DNA from: CAVSRC01 sp963782045 | GTDB lineage: Bacteria; Pseudomonadota; Alphaproteobacteria; Rhizobiales; Kaistiaceae | Length of the DNA stretch: 64,000 nt | Reading direction: 5' to 3' | NCBI GenBank assembly: GCA_963782045.1 | Contig: CAWAIR010000010.1 | Location: 1-64,000, forward strand | In this document: in pieces, positions 33,496-42,154 of the stretch | Layout: each line of letters begins with the position of its first letter | How positions within the stretch are numbered: the stretch's first letter is position 1 | Made by a program: the position numbers and the translations under genes | The notes under the pieces: generated by a model | What the model was told of the DNA's origin: nothing | Seen by the model: only the letters and a program-made list of their open reading frames with translations | Databases searched by the model: none

Positions 33496-34449
33496 CTACA
33501 GCCACTCCACCGCGTGCAGCCAGAACGTGATGGTGACCGCCGACACGGCGGTGCTGATGGTGAGTACGTTCGAGGCGATCCCCTGTCCGGTGCGGAAGCG
33601 GGCGGCGAGCAGCCAGGCGTTGACGCCGGTCGGGCAGGCGGCACAGACAACCAGCGCCTTCGCCCACACCGGCGGCAGCGGGATGACCATGGCCAGCACG
33701 GCGAAGACGATCGCCGGCATGACGACGAGCTTCAGCCCGGAGATGATCAGCGCCGGCCCGAGGTTGCGGGAGATGCCGTATTGGCGGAGGTTCATGCCCA
33801 CCGTGAACAGGCAGAGCGTGCCGGCGATGTCGGCCAGCCGGTCGATCACCGTGCCGCCCGGGCCGCCGAGCGGCAGCCCGGTGAGGCGCCAGGCGATGCC
33901 GGCGGCGATGCCGATGATGATCGGGTTGGTGACCAGTGCGATGGCCGCCGCCTTGAAGGCCGCGCGTGGCCTGGCGTGCGTCGTGATGCCGTCGACCACC
34001 AGCGCCCGCTCGTTGAGGATGGCGCTGACCACCATCATCACCGGCAGGTTGATGGTGAGCAGCACCGCCAGGGCCGCGGCGCCCTCTTCGCCATAGGCAA
34101 GCATCACCAGCGGAATGGCGAGCAGCGCCACGTTGGGAAACGCCGCCGAGACGCCGGCGACGACGCCGGTGCGGGCGTCGCGTCCGAACAGGCGGCGGAC
34201 GACGAGCGTGCCAGCGACCCACACGGTGGCGAAGCCGGCGTAGTAGGCGAGCCACAGATTGACCGGCGAACCGCCTGAGAAGGCGGCCGTCACCATGATG
34301 CGGAAAATGAGGATCGGCAGGGCGATGACGAAGCAGAAATCGGCCATCGCCTTGTCGGCGCCCTCCCCCAGGAGCTTCAGCCAGGCGACGGCATAGCCGA
34401 TGCTGATGAGCCCGAAGACGGGCAGGACGATAGTGATGATCTGATTCAC
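33496..34449 (-). CDS. AEC-family (auxin efflux carrier type) transporter
   Basis: The product is 317 aa with ten membrane helices in two five-helix halves. Family features are 'NPIIIGIAAGIAWRLTGLPL' at the crossover and 'AACPTGVNAWLLAARF' in the second half. Bacterial AEC proteins carry malonate or other small carboxylates or efflux substrates. The substrate is not evident. It is a single gene, divergent from the receiver-domain gene. Confidence 0.9.
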   Translation of the reverse strand: MNQIITIVLPVFGLISIGYAVAWLKLLGEGADKAMADFCFVIALPILIFRIMVTAAFSGGSPVNLWLAYYAGFATVWVAGTLVVRRLFGRDARTGVVAGVSAAFPNVALLAIPLVMLAYGEEGAAALAVLLTINLPVMMVVSAILNERALVVDGITTHARPRAAFKAAAIALVTNPIIIGIAAGIAWRLTGLPLGGPGGTVIDRLADIAGTLCLFTVGMNLRQYGISRNLGPALIISGLKLVVMPAIVFAVLAMVIPLPPVWAKALVVCAACPTGVNAWLLAARFRTGQGIASNVLTISTAVSAVTITFWLHAVEWL

Positions 34450-34542
34450 GACAGAGCCTTTGCCCGGCTCTTACCGCTTAGGCGCTCGTTAAGCAAAGCC
34501 CGCGATACTTGCCCGGTCTTGTTGCGTTTGGCGAGGGCGGCC

Positions 34543-34983
34543 TTGACCGAAGAACCCATCGTTCACCTGACGGTCAACGGCCGCCGGCCACGCGTCGCCA
34601 TCGTCGGCGGCAGCCCGGCCAGCGCCATGATCGCCACGGTTCTCATCGAGCAGTTCGGCTGCGAGGCGCTCACCGCCGCCGGCGGCGAGGCGGCCCTGGC
34701 CCTGCTCCGCCGCGACCCGGCGATCGACCTCATCCTGCTCGACCTGATGATCCCCGACATGGACGGCATCGTCGCCGCCCAGCTCATCCGCTCTCTGGGC
34801 GCCCGAGCGACGCTGCCGATCGTCGCCGTCACCGACGACCGCGGCCGCCTGGCGGCGCCGCGCGCCCGCGCCGCCGGCTTTGCCGGGGCGGTGGTCAAGC
34901 CCTACAGCCCGCGCGAGCTCCATGCCGCCCTGGAGACGGCGCTTGCCCGCACCGCCGCCATGGCCGTCGTTGGCCACGCCTAG
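34543..34983 (+). CDS. Stand-alone response-regulator receiver protein
   Basis: The product is about 146 aa, read from TTG at 34543 with a GAGGG site upstream; TTG at 34519 is an alternative. It is a complete receiver fold: phospho-acceptor Asp in 'LILLDLMIPDMDG', Thr in 'IVAVTDD' and Lys in 'AVVKPYSPREL'. The usual paired acidic residues near the N-terminus ('VAIVGGSPAS') are absent, so Mg2+ binding may be weakened. It has no output domain and no adjacent histidine kinase. It overlaps the convergent YihY gene by 4 bases. Confidence 0.85.
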   Translation: MTEEPIVHLTVNGRRPRVAIVGGSPASAMIATVLIEQFGCEALTAAGGEAALALLRRDPAIDLILLDLMIPDMDGIVAAQLIRSLGARATLPIVAVTDDRGRLAAPRARAAGFAGAVVKPYSPRELHAALETALARTAAMAVVGHA

Positions 34984-35837
34984 CCGATGGTGCCGTCGCG
35001 CAGGCGGGCGAGCGCGGCATTGAACTCCGCTCCGAACAGAAGCAACGCCGCCACCATGTAGAGGAAGAAGATGGCGGTGAAGACGCCGGCGAGCCCGGCA
35101 TAGGTCGCCGCCATGTTCGAGAAGCTGTCGAGGTAGATGCGGAATATCCAGGTGGCGACGAGCCAGCCGGCGAGCGTGAAGGCGATGCCGGGCCACAGGC
35201 GCGGCCAGTGCGGCCGCCCGGCCGGCAGCCAGATGTGCGCCGCGGCGAGCGCCACCACCAGCACCGTGCCGGCGATGACCGCGCGCACCTGCGTCGAGAT
35301 CGAGGCCAGCGGCTTCAATAGCGGCATCGCCGCGACCAGGTCGTGGAGCGCGGTGGTGCCGAACGCCACCAGCAGCACCAGTGCCAGGCTTGCCGCGGCG
35401 CCACCCAGCACCATCAGCGTGCTTTGCCCGCGGCGGAAGAAGAGCGAGCGGCGGTCGACCACCCGGTAGGCGCGGTTGAGGCCGTTGCGCACGGCCTCGA
35501 TGCCGTTGGAGGCGAGATAGACGGTGATCACGGCGGAGACGGTGACCAGCCCGCGATGCTCGCTCGCCAGCACCCGCTGCACCTCGCCGGCGATCGGCCC
35601 GGCGACATCCTGCGGCCACACCGCGAAGAGGAACTCGGCGACCCTGACCGACAGGCCCTGGGCACCGACGAAGCCGGCAAGCGAGGCCACGAAGATGAGG
35701 AAGGGGAACAGCGCCATCAGCGCCGACAGCGCCACGTGGCTGGCCATCGCCCAGCCGTCGTCCCACAGGAAATGACCGAAGGCGTCGCTGACGACCACCC
35801 ATGCCGCACCGAGGGGACCGCGCCCAGCCTTGGCCAT
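34980..35837 (-). CDS. YihY/virulence factor BrkB-family membrane protein
   Basis: The product is 285 aa from ATG at 35837, which has AGGAG at good spacing; the longer frame to 35975 is not needed. Six membrane helices and the family blocks 'ASHVALSALMALFPFLIFVA', 'ALNGIEAVRNGLNRAYRV' like and 'FFLYMVAALLLFGAEFNAAL' are present. Although once called ribonuclease BN, the family is an inner-membrane protein of unsettled function. A 274-base gap upstream has no further gene that I can support. Confidence 0.88.
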   Translation of the reverse strand: MAKAGRGPLGAAWVVVSDAFGHFLWDDGWAMASHVALSALMALFPFLIFVASLAGFVGAQGLSVRVAEFLFAVWPQDVAGPIAGEVQRVLASEHRGLVTVSAVITVYLASNGIEAVRNGLNRAYRVVDRRSLFFRRGQSTLMVLGGAAASLALVLLVAFGTTALHDLVAAMPLLKPLASISTQVRAVIAGTVLVVALAAAHIWLPAGRPHWPRLWPGIAFTLAGWLVATWIFRIYLDSFSNMAATYAGLAGVFTAIFFLYMVAALLLFGAEFNAALARLRDGTIG

Positions 35838-36111
35838 GGCCGTGCTCCTGCCTGCGCCGCCGAAACCCGCGACGCGCCACGCCTTCCGGCCGGACGGGGC
35901 CTCTCCGCGCCCCCGCCCGGCAGTTTCCCGCGCGCTGGTTAACCGCCCGGAATGCCGCGAAGTGGCCGGATTCATCGGTCGCGGTCAAGGGCGGGTGCGG
36001 CCAAACTGCCGCAGGTAACCACCTTCGGAAATGCCGCTGCCGTTACCCCTTGCATCTTAACGGAAATCTCGGCCATCCTGCCGAAGCGGCGGGTGCATTG
36101 GGGGACTGTGA

Positions 36112-37038
36112 ATGGTGGACATGAGCCGCCGCGATGCCATTGACGCCGCCGAGGCGCTCCCACCGGGGGACATCGCGGGTGCGACGACGGGACCGCGCAT
36201 GCAGGTGCCGCAGCGCACCATCCTGATTACCGGGTGTTCTTCCGGCATCGGCCATCATTGCGCCCACGCGCTCCAGCGCCACGGCGGCTGGCGCGTCTTC
36301 GCCTCTTGCCGCCGGCAGGAGGACGCCGACCGTCTCGCCGGCGAAGGGCTGGAAACGCTGCGTCTCGACCTCTCCGATTCCGCTTCCATCGCCGAGGCTG
36401 TCGACGAGGTGCTGAAGCGCACCGGCGGCCGGCTCGACGCGCTGTTCAACAACGGCGCCTACAGCCAGCCCGGCGCCTTCGAGGACGTGCCGACCGAGAA
36501 CGTCCGCCAGCTCTTCGAGACCAATTTCTTCGGCTGGTACGAGCTGACCCGCCGCGTGCTGCCGGTCATGCGCAAGCAGGGCCATGGCCGCATCGTCAAC
36601 TGCTCGTCGGTGCTCGGCTTCGTCTCGCTGCGCTTCATGGGCGCCTATGCCGCGACCAAGCACGCCGTCGAAGGCTGGACCGACACCCTGCGCCTGGAGC
36701 TTCAGGGCAGCGGCGTCGAGGCGATCATCCTCCAGCCCGGGCCGATCCACACCCGCATGCTCGACAACGCCCGCGGCCACTTCATCGGCATCGTCGACGC
36801 GCGCAACTCGGTCTTCCGCAACGACTACAGAAGCGAGCTGTCGCGCTACGCCAGCGGCAACCGGGCCAACCCCTTCAAGCGGGGGCCGGAGGCGGTGGCC
36901 GACAAGCTCTTCCACGCGCTGGAAGACGCGCGGCCGCGCGCGCGCTACCGCGTCACCATCCCCACGCTCGTCGGCTCGTGGCTGAAGCGGCTGCTCCCCA
37001 CCCGGGTCATGGACCGGCTGCTCCTCCACCAGCGCTAG
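36112..37038 (+). CDS. SDR-family oxidoreductase
   Basis: The product is 308 aa; in-frame ATGs at 36121 and 36199 are alternative starts. The cofactor motif TGCSSGIG follows 'RTILI', then NNGAYS (NNAG variant), catalytic Ser in 'NCSSVLGFVS' and YAATK (Tyr/Lys). It resembles classical short-chain dehydrogenases acting on lipids or steroid-like alcohols. The C-terminal ~80 residues extend beyond the fold ('GSWLKRLLPTRVMDRLL'), as in enzymes with a membrane-associated tail. It ends at a hairpin shared with the convergent VOC operon. Confidence 0.88.
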   Translation: MVDMSRRDAIDAAEALPPGDIAGATTGPRMQVPQRTILITGCSSGIGHHCAHALQRHGGWRVFASCRRQEDADRLAGEGLETLRLDLSDSASIAEAVDEVLKRTGGRLDALFNNGAYSQPGAFEDVPTENVRQLFETNFFGWYELTRRVLPVMRKQGHGRIVNCSSVLGFVSLRFMGAYAATKHAVEGWTDTLRLELQGSGVEAIILQPGPIHTRMLDNARGHFIGIVDARNSVFRNDYRSELSRYASGNRANPFKRGPEAVADKLFHALEDARPRARYRVTIPTLVGSWLKRLLPTRVMDRLLLHQR

Positions 37039-37042
37039 ATGA

Positions 37043-37108
37043 GCGAGTAGCGAGTAGCGAACAGAAGCACGTCGGCGCTCTTTTCACTATTCGCTACTCG
37101 CTATTCGC
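37043..37108. terminator. Large inverted repeat between convergent genes
   Basis: Arms 37043-37064 and 37087-37108 pair at 20 of 22 positions and are built from repeats of GCGAGTA/TACTCGC. The loop contains CTTTT. It sits between the SDR stop (37038) and the VOC stop (37112), so it can end transcription from both sides. It may also be a dispersed repeat. Confidence 0.6.
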
Positions 37109-37111
37109 CAT

Positions 37112-37507
37112 TCACGACCACCTCTTCAGCTGGGCGATCTGGACGAGGTTGCCGCAGGTGTCGTTGACCTGGGCGATGGTCGAGCCGGTGACCTCGGTCG
37201 GCGGCATGGCGAACTGGCCGCCGCGCGCCGCGATGCGGTCGCAGTCGCTCTTGATATCATCGCTGAAGAACATGACGGCCGGCTGCTTCTGCTGGAACTG
37301 GGCCTGCTGGTAGGCTTGGGCGGCAGGATTGGTGTTGGGCGCGAGCTGCAGCTCGGCGCCGTCGGGATCGTCGGGCGAGACCACGGTCAGCCAGCGGAAC
37401 GGTCCGTTGGTGAAGTCGGCCTTCTTGGTGAAGCCGAGCAAGTCGGTATAGAAGCGCAGCGCCTTCTCCTGATCATCGACATAGACGCTGGTCAATTTGA
37501 TCTTCAT
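37112..37507 (-). CDS. VOC-family (glyoxalase/bleomycin resistance-like) protein
   Basis: The product is 131 aa from ATG at 37507 with GGAG upstream. It has paired beta-alpha-beta-beta-beta motifs: 'TSVYVDDQEKALRFYTDLLG', 'GAELQLAPNTNP' and 'AQVNDTCGNLVQIAQL'. In this subfamily it probably binds a metal or small ligand; the reaction is unknown. It is the last gene of an ArsR-SRPBCC-VOC operon (39 bases after SRPBCC), a common trio. Confidence 0.9.
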   Translation of the reverse strand: MKIKLTSVYVDDQEKALRFYTDLLGFTKKADFTNGPFRWLTVVSPDDPDGAELQLAPNTNPAAQAYQQAQFQQKQPAVMFFSDDIKSDCDRIAARGGQFAMPPTEVTGSTIAQVNDTCGNLVQIAQLKRWS

Positions 37508-37545
37508 CGGTATTTCTCCACTGTCGGCGCCGCCCGCATCGTGCC

Positions 37546-37956
37546 TCAGTCCATCCGCGCCAGAACCTGCTCCAGGGCGGTGAGGAAACGCGGCCAGCCG
37601 ACCTTGGCGCCGCGGAAATATGGCTCCTGGTCCGAGCGGAATCCGGTCTGCTCCATGCGCAGGCGCGTTCCCGTGCCGGTCGGGGTGAGCGTCCAGGTGA
37701 CGACGCTCGCCAGATCCTTGGTGTCCCACGAGTAGGACAGCGTCCTATGCGGCTCGACCGCCAGGACCCGGCATTCGACCGCCCCCCAGTCCGCGACCAG
37801 GCTGAAGCGGCGGCCCGTCTCGAGTGCAAAATCGGTCTTCATCAGCCACTCCTCGATCAGGTGCGGTTGGGTGAGCGCCCGCCAGATCTTCTCTGGCGGG
37901 TAGCCGATGTCGCGCTCGACGATGACGGACCGCGGCGCGCTCTCGCTCTCGGTCAT
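37546..37956 (-). CDS. SRPBCC/AHSA1-domain protein
   Basis: The product is 136 aa. The START-like fold begins 'VIVERDIGYPPEKIWRALTQ', continues 'LIEEWLM' and ends 'GWPRFLTALEQVLARMD', the Aha1-C-terminal type. It binds a hydrophobic ligand in related proteins. Its ATG overlaps the stop of the ArsR gene by 4 bases, so the two are translationally coupled. Confidence 0.92.
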   Translation of the reverse strand: MTESESAPRSVIVERDIGYPPEKIWRALTQPHLIEEWLMKTDFALETGRRFSLVADWGAVECRVLAVEPHRTLSYSWDTKDLASVVTWTLTPTGTGTRLRMEQTGFRSDQEPYFRGAKVGWPRFLTALEQVLARMD

Positions 37957-38276
37957 TGATCCATTCGCTTCAGCAGGTCCTCGAGGCGGTCGAAGCGGCT
38001 CTGCCAGAAGCCGGCCATCCGGCTCGTCCAGTCGATCAGCGGGCTGAGCCCGCCGACCTGCGCGCTGTAGTGCGTCTGGCGGCCCTCCGGCCGGTCGCGC
38101 ACCAGTCCAGCCTGCTTGAGGACCGCCAGGTGCTTGGAGACCGCCGGCTGCGATATCCCGGCCCGCGCTGTCAGCGCCCGCACCGTCTGGTCCCCGTCGC
38201 GGCACAGGTGCTCGAAGATGGCCCGGCGGGTCGGGTCGGCAAGGCTGCGGAACAGCATGTCGGGCGTCTGGGGCAT
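37953..38276 (-). CDS. ArsR-family (metalloregulator-like) transcriptional repressor
   Basis: The product is 107 aa from ATG at 38276; the upstream in-frame extension crosses the operator and is rejected. The winged helix-turn-helix reads 'LADPTRRAIFEHLC', 'RALTARAGISQPAVSKHLAV' and 'EGRQTHYSA'. The cysteine pair (ELCVCD) of metal-sensing ArsR proteins is absent, so it belongs to the ArsR/SRPBCC branch. It probably represses its own operon through the inverted repeat at 38281-38304. Confidence 0.92.
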   Translation of the reverse strand: MPQTPDMLFRSLADPTRRAIFEHLCRDGDQTVRALTARAGISQPAVSKHLAVLKQAGLVRDRPEGRQTHYSAQVGGLSPLIDWTSRMAGFWQSRFDRLEDLLKRMDQ

Positions 38277-38280
38277 GGCA

Positions 38281-38304
38281 ACCAATAACTGAGTGGCTAT
38301 TGGT
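38281..38304. promoter_or_regulatory. Candidate ArsR operator
   Basis: A perfect inverted repeat ACCAATA-N10-TATTGGT lies 4 bases upstream of the arsR start codon, in an otherwise unstructured leader. Position and symmetry suit autorepression by the winged-helix dimer. Confidence 0.6.
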
Positions 38305-38425
38305 CGTAAATAACCGGTGCGCCGTTCGCGAGTTAAGTCGCGGGCCAAATCTGAGGATTTCTCCGGGCGCCACCCCCAATCGGCACATAGACCACCGGCT
38401 ATGCCTTACGCCCGCTGTCGCGCCA

Positions 38426-39199
38426 TCACGACGGCCTCGCGATCATCAGGCCGCCGTCGACGAACCATGTCTGGCCGGTGACGTAGGCGGCATCGTCGGA
38501 GGCGAGGAAGACGATGACCCCGGCGATCTCCTCCGGGCGCGCGACGCGACCGATCGGGATCATCGCCTCGGCGCGGCTGAGCGCCGACGGATCGATCTCG
38601 AAGGCGGGGTTCATCGGCGTCATCACCGCACCCGGCCCGACCGCCACCACGCGGATGCCGTCGCGGGCATAGCGCAGCGCCAGCGTCACCGTCATGCCGC
38701 CGAGCGCGGCCTTGGACATCTGATAGGCGATCGCCTCGGGGAACGGCGTCACCTGGTTCATCGACGAGGTCGAGATGATGACGCCGGGCTGACAGACATC
38801 GAGGAAGTGCTGGATCGCCGCCTGCGAACAGAGGAAGGCGCCGCGCATGTTGACCGCCATCACCCGGTCGAAATCGGCGATGTGGGTCTCGTGCGGCTCG
38901 CTGTCGAGTTTGATGGCAGCATTGTTGACCAGGACGTCGAGGCCGCCGAGGAGCTCGACCACCCGGGCGAACAGCGCATCGACCGCGTCCTCGTCGGCGA
39001 CGTCCGCCTCGGCCAGGATATGGACGCCTTCCGGATTGATCTCCGCCAGCTCGTCGACCAGCGTCGCCGCCGGCTCCCGCTCGCCGATGAAATTGACCGC
39101 GACGCTGGCGCCCTCCTCGGCGAAGCGCAGCGCGGTGGCGCGCCCGATGCCCGTCGCGCCCCCGGTGATCAGAACCCGCTTGCCATCGAGTCCGTGCAT
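38426..39199 (-). CDS. SDR-family oxidoreductase
   Basis: The product is 257 aa from ATG at 39199. Classical SDR motifs are TGGATGIG, NNAAI, Ser in 'ISTSSMNQVTPFP' and YQMSK. The C-terminal 'FLASDDAAYVTGQTWFVDGG' is typical of glucose-1-dehydrogenase/3-oxoacyl-reductase-like enzymes. The substrate is unknown. It has a 100-base gap to the FG-GAP gene upstream on the same strand. Confidence 0.92.
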   Translation of the reverse strand: MHGLDGKRVLITGGATGIGRATALRFAEEGASVAVNFIGEREPAATLVDELAEINPEGVHILAEADVADEDAVDALFARVVELLGGLDVLVNNAAIKLDSEPHETHIADFDRVMAVNMRGAFLCSQAAIQHFLDVCQPGVIISTSSMNQVTPFPEAIAYQMSKAALGGMTVTLALRYARDGIRVVAVGPGAVMTPMNPAFEIDPSALSRAEAMIPIGRVARPEEIAGVIVFLASDDAAYVTGQTWFVDGGLMIARPS

Positions 39200-39308
39200 G
39201 AGTCGCCTCAGCCCCAGAAATGAGACGATGCGACGGATGTGCTTTGATGACAAGGGGTTGCCGGCACGCCCCTGGGCGCGCCGGCCTGTCAGTGCCAATC
39301 GCGGCGGA

Positions 39309-40245
39309 TCAGCGGATGGCGATGTCGCCCGTCGCCACCTTCTTCAGCCAGCCATGGAAGACTGGGCTCTGCACCGAGGCGATATTGCCGGACGTGACCA
39401 TGTCCGACGCAATCTGGCGGAACGACGTCGTCACGTACTTCATCATGAAGGCAACGACCGGCGGGGAGTTCTTGGCGACGCAAGTCGCGTCCTTGGCGAC
39501 CCAATCCTTGCCATCCTTGCGGAATCCAACAACAGCCCGATACTGTTTGTCGTCGTACTGCACCGGGCCCGGCCCCGCGCAACCGCCAAGCGCTACCGGG
39601 AAGGCGGTTCCCAGCGGCGGATTGAAGACGATCTTGAGGTCCACGAAGTCGTCGTAGCCGAAATCTCCGTTGAAGTTGATATCGACCTCGTCCTGCCCTT
39701 TCTTGGCGCCCTTGATGGTGGTGACCAGGTGGCTGTTGACCCAATGCCCGTGCGAGCCGGAATTCTGCTCCGTGGTGCTGGTGAGCGCGATTGCCGCGCC
39801 GGCGGGCGGGTTCTCCGCGATGACGATGTCGCCTGCCGCGACACGCTTCAGCCAGTTGCGGAAGGCGTCGCTCTTCACCGTGTCGATGCTGCCGGACGTG
39901 ACCATGTCCGACGCGATTTGGCGGAACGACGTGGCGACGAAATGCATCATGAATGCGTCAAGCCGTGACGAATGCTTCATGACGCAAGTGGCATCCAGAG
40001 CGAACCAGGTGTTCCCGGCTTTCTGAAAGCCGAGCACCGCGCGGTATTGACCGTCGTCGAATTTCGTCGGCGCCGGCCCGCTACATTTGTCCAGAGCCGC
40101 CGGCACTTTCTTGCCGAGCTGGGGATTGAAGATGATCCGAAGGTCGGCGAACCCGCCATTGGACATGACGTTGCCCTGGACCTGCATATCGACCGCGTCC
40201 TCTCCCGGCTTGGCGTCACGAATGGCAACGTGGAGCTCGCTGCCT
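39309..40245 (-). repeat. Internal duplication in the FG-GAP protein gene
   Basis: Two coding copies at about 39822-40245 and 39309-39736. Both contain an IRDAKPGEDAVDM / IKGAKKGQDEVDI block, 'FNPxLGxxxPxALxxCxGP', a second Cys in 'DATCVxK', then 'TSFRQIASDMVTSG' and 'WLKxVAxGDI'. Confidence 0.85.
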
Positions 40246-41816
40246 ACCCAGTCCGATCCGTGAGAAAACGAATTCGCCTCCACCGTGTGGGTTGGCGTGG
40301 CTTTGACGCCGCCGCCCGGGATGTTCTCGTAAGTGACGATTTCCACGCCATGCGACTGGTACTGCTTGCCGACAAAACTGCCAAAGCCGTGCAAGCCAAC
40401 CAAGTCGGGCCTGCCCTTGCCCATCACATCGGCAGGCCACAGGTGGCTGCCCAGGAAAGGAGGACCCATCATCGCCGGATCGAGCGGGGTGAAATGACCG
40501 TGTCCGTCGTTGACGGCGAGAAGATAGGGAACCGGCTTTTCCTTGAGGATCGGCGATATGTCCGAGACGATCAGGTCGGGGGAGCCGTCGCCGTTGATGT
40601 CCCTGAGGAACACGTGGATCGGCGAGACGCCGGACTCATTGTCCCATTGGCCCTGGTTCCACGGGAAAGCATCCTTCGCCTCCTTAAATTTCCGGTTGCC
40701 CTGGTTGATGAACAGCCGCAGGCGCGCCCCATGCGAGTAGCCGGGAGTCTCCCTGTCGGTCGCCAGCAGGACATCGGGCAGACCGTCGCCATTGACATCG
40801 GCCACCGCGAAATCGTCCGTGTTCGTCTGGTTGCCCCAGGGGCCGGCCGTAAATTCGAAGACGTGCTTGTCGTCCCAGTGACCGGTGCCGTCATTGAACA
40901 GGATGCGCGAATTGCTGAGGCGGTACTTCTTGAAGGGGGGGTATGCGGCGGACGTCCCGAGCAGAATATCGGGGTGCCCGTCGCCATCGACATCGGCCAC
41001 CTTCGCCGTGCGGTAGAACGGAAAATCGGCCGTCGGTTCCCACAGCTTGAGCGAATCCGGCGGGAAGCGGTCGGGCAGGCTCGACTTGGTGAAGTGGCCC
41101 GTGCCGTCATTGACCAGGAAGTACGGGTCGACGTGATGCACGCCCTCCCGGGCGATGATGAAAGCGTCGGTATGGCCGGAACCGGAGAAGGGACCGACCG
41201 CGATACCGTGCTGCATGGCAACGATCTGCGGCGTGTTGGCCGAGGCGTCGGTGAGGGTGCCGTTTTCCTGGAGCAGTAGACGCACCCTCTCTCCCGGGAA
41301 GGGGTGTCTGTCGAGGCCGTTGGAGACGATCATGACGTCGAGCTTGCCGTCGCCGTTGAAATCGGCGACCGCCGCAGCGCGCGGATGCGTGGCCAGGAGG
41401 TAGGGCTTGCCGCCACCGAAATCGGCGCGCACGAAATGGCCGTGGCCGTCGTTCTTCATCAGGATGATCGGCCCGGGCCGGTCGAGTTCCTCGCCCTTCG
41501 GGCTCACCACGTCGCTGGTGAGAAGGATATCCGGCAGCCCGTCGCCGGTGAAATCGGCGACCGCCTGGATCCATACGTCGTCGCTGCATGTCGACGGCGG
41601 GCAGTCAGGCACCAGCTTGCTGATATCGACGTGCCCCACCGTAACGGGGTCTTTGAACAACTGGCGATCGTAGAAAGTTGGCTGACTGGCGGCCTGCGCC
41701 GCCGAACAAGATGCAAGTGCGAGGGCGGCCAGGAGGCCCAATGCACGTCTGGTCAATTGCCCAACTCCCCGTTGCGCACGTTGTGCCAAGTGCATCGCCC
41801 CGGGAAAACCTAACAT
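39309..41816 (-). CDS. Secreted FG-GAP/VCBS beta-propeller protein with duplicated C-terminal domain
   Basis: The product is about 835 aa from ATG at 41816; ATG at 41795 is an alternative. The N-terminus is an export signal ending 'LAALALASCSAAQA', with LASC a possible lipobox. Residues ~60-470 hold at least five Ca2+-type DxDGDG loops ('ADFNGDGKLDVMIV', 'ADVDGDGHPDILLG', 'ADVNGDGLPDVLLA', 'RDINGDGSPDLIV'), so a propeller is expected. The last ~290 residues are two copies of a ~140-residue domain sharing 'SFRQIASDMVTSG' and paired Cys residues, which I do not recognise. It is presumably extracellular or surface-bound. No protease or toxin motif is visible. Confidence 0.82.
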   Translation of the reverse strand: MLGFPGAMHLAQRAQRGVGQLTRRALGLLAALALASCSAAQAASQPTFYDRQLFKDPVTVGHVDISKLVPDCPPSTCSDDVWIQAVADFTGDGLPDILLTSDVVSPKGEELDRPGPIILMKNDGHGHFVRADFGGGKPYLLATHPRAAAVADFNGDGKLDVMIVSNGLDRHPFPGERVRLLLQENGTLTDASANTPQIVAMQHGIAVGPFSGSGHTDAFIIAREGVHHVDPYFLVNDGTGHFTKSSLPDRFPPDSLKLWEPTADFPFYRTAKVADVDGDGHPDILLGTSAAYPPFKKYRLSNSRILFNDGTGHWDDKHVFEFTAGPWGNQTNTDDFAVADVNGDGLPDVLLATDRETPGYSHGARLRLFINQGNRKFKEAKDAFPWNQGQWDNESGVSPIHVFLRDINGDGSPDLIVSDISPILKEKPVPYLLAVNDGHGHFTPLDPAMMGPPFLGSHLWPADVMGKGRPDLVGLHGFGSFVGKQYQSHGVEIVTYENIPGGGVKATPTHTVEANSFSHGSDWVGSELHVAIRDAKPGEDAVDMQVQGNVMSNGGFADLRIIFNPQLGKKVPAALDKCSGPAPTKFDDGQYRAVLGFQKAGNTWFALDATCVMKHSSRLDAFMMHFVATSFRQIASDMVTSGSIDTVKSDAFRNWLKRVAAGDIVIAENPPAGAAIALTSTTEQNSGSHGHWVNSHLVTTIKGAKKGQDEVDINFNGDFGYDDFVDLKIVFNPPLGTAFPVALGGCAGPGPVQYDDKQYRAVVGFRKDGKDWVAKDATCVAKNSPPVVAFMMKYVTTSFRQIASDMVTSGNIASVQSPVFHGWLKKVATGDIAIR

Positions 41817-41957
41817 GGCAAATTGCCGCGTGTCTCCCAGCCAGGGACGGGGAAGGGACAAAGGCGCCCGGCGTGGCGCCAACCCGGTAGCCCCGGGGTG
41901 GCGATCGTGGCTATATGAGTTCGATGCTTTGGCGTCTGGCCAAGACCTGGAAACGCA

Positions 41958-42149
41958 ATGGCAACGTTCCTTCACTACCTCGCCCCGGTCGCCGTCGGCA
42001 TCGTCGCCCTTGTGCTGCTCGCCGGCCTCGTCAACATGATGCGCGGCGGCTCCGGCAATACCTCGCAGCTCATCATGCGCTGGCGGGTCATCCTGCAATT
42101 CGTCGCCATCGTGATCATCATGGCGGCGCTCTATTTCTCGACGCGGTGA
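41958..42149 (+). CDS. Twin-transmembrane (HIG1-like) small protein
   Basis: The product is 63 aa with two membrane helices (residues ~6-27 and ~42-60) joined by a 'MMRGGSGNTSQLIMRWRV' loop. The R-W-R-V/I entry to helix 2 recalls HIG1-domain proteins associated with respiratory complexes. In Hyphomicrobiales such genes commonly precede a PduO-type adenosyltransferase gene, as here (5-base gap). Confidence 0.85.
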   Translation: MATFLHYLAPVAVGIVALVLLAGLVNMMRGGSGNTSQLIMRWRVILQFVAIVIIMAALYFSTR

Positions 42150-42154
42150 TCGCC

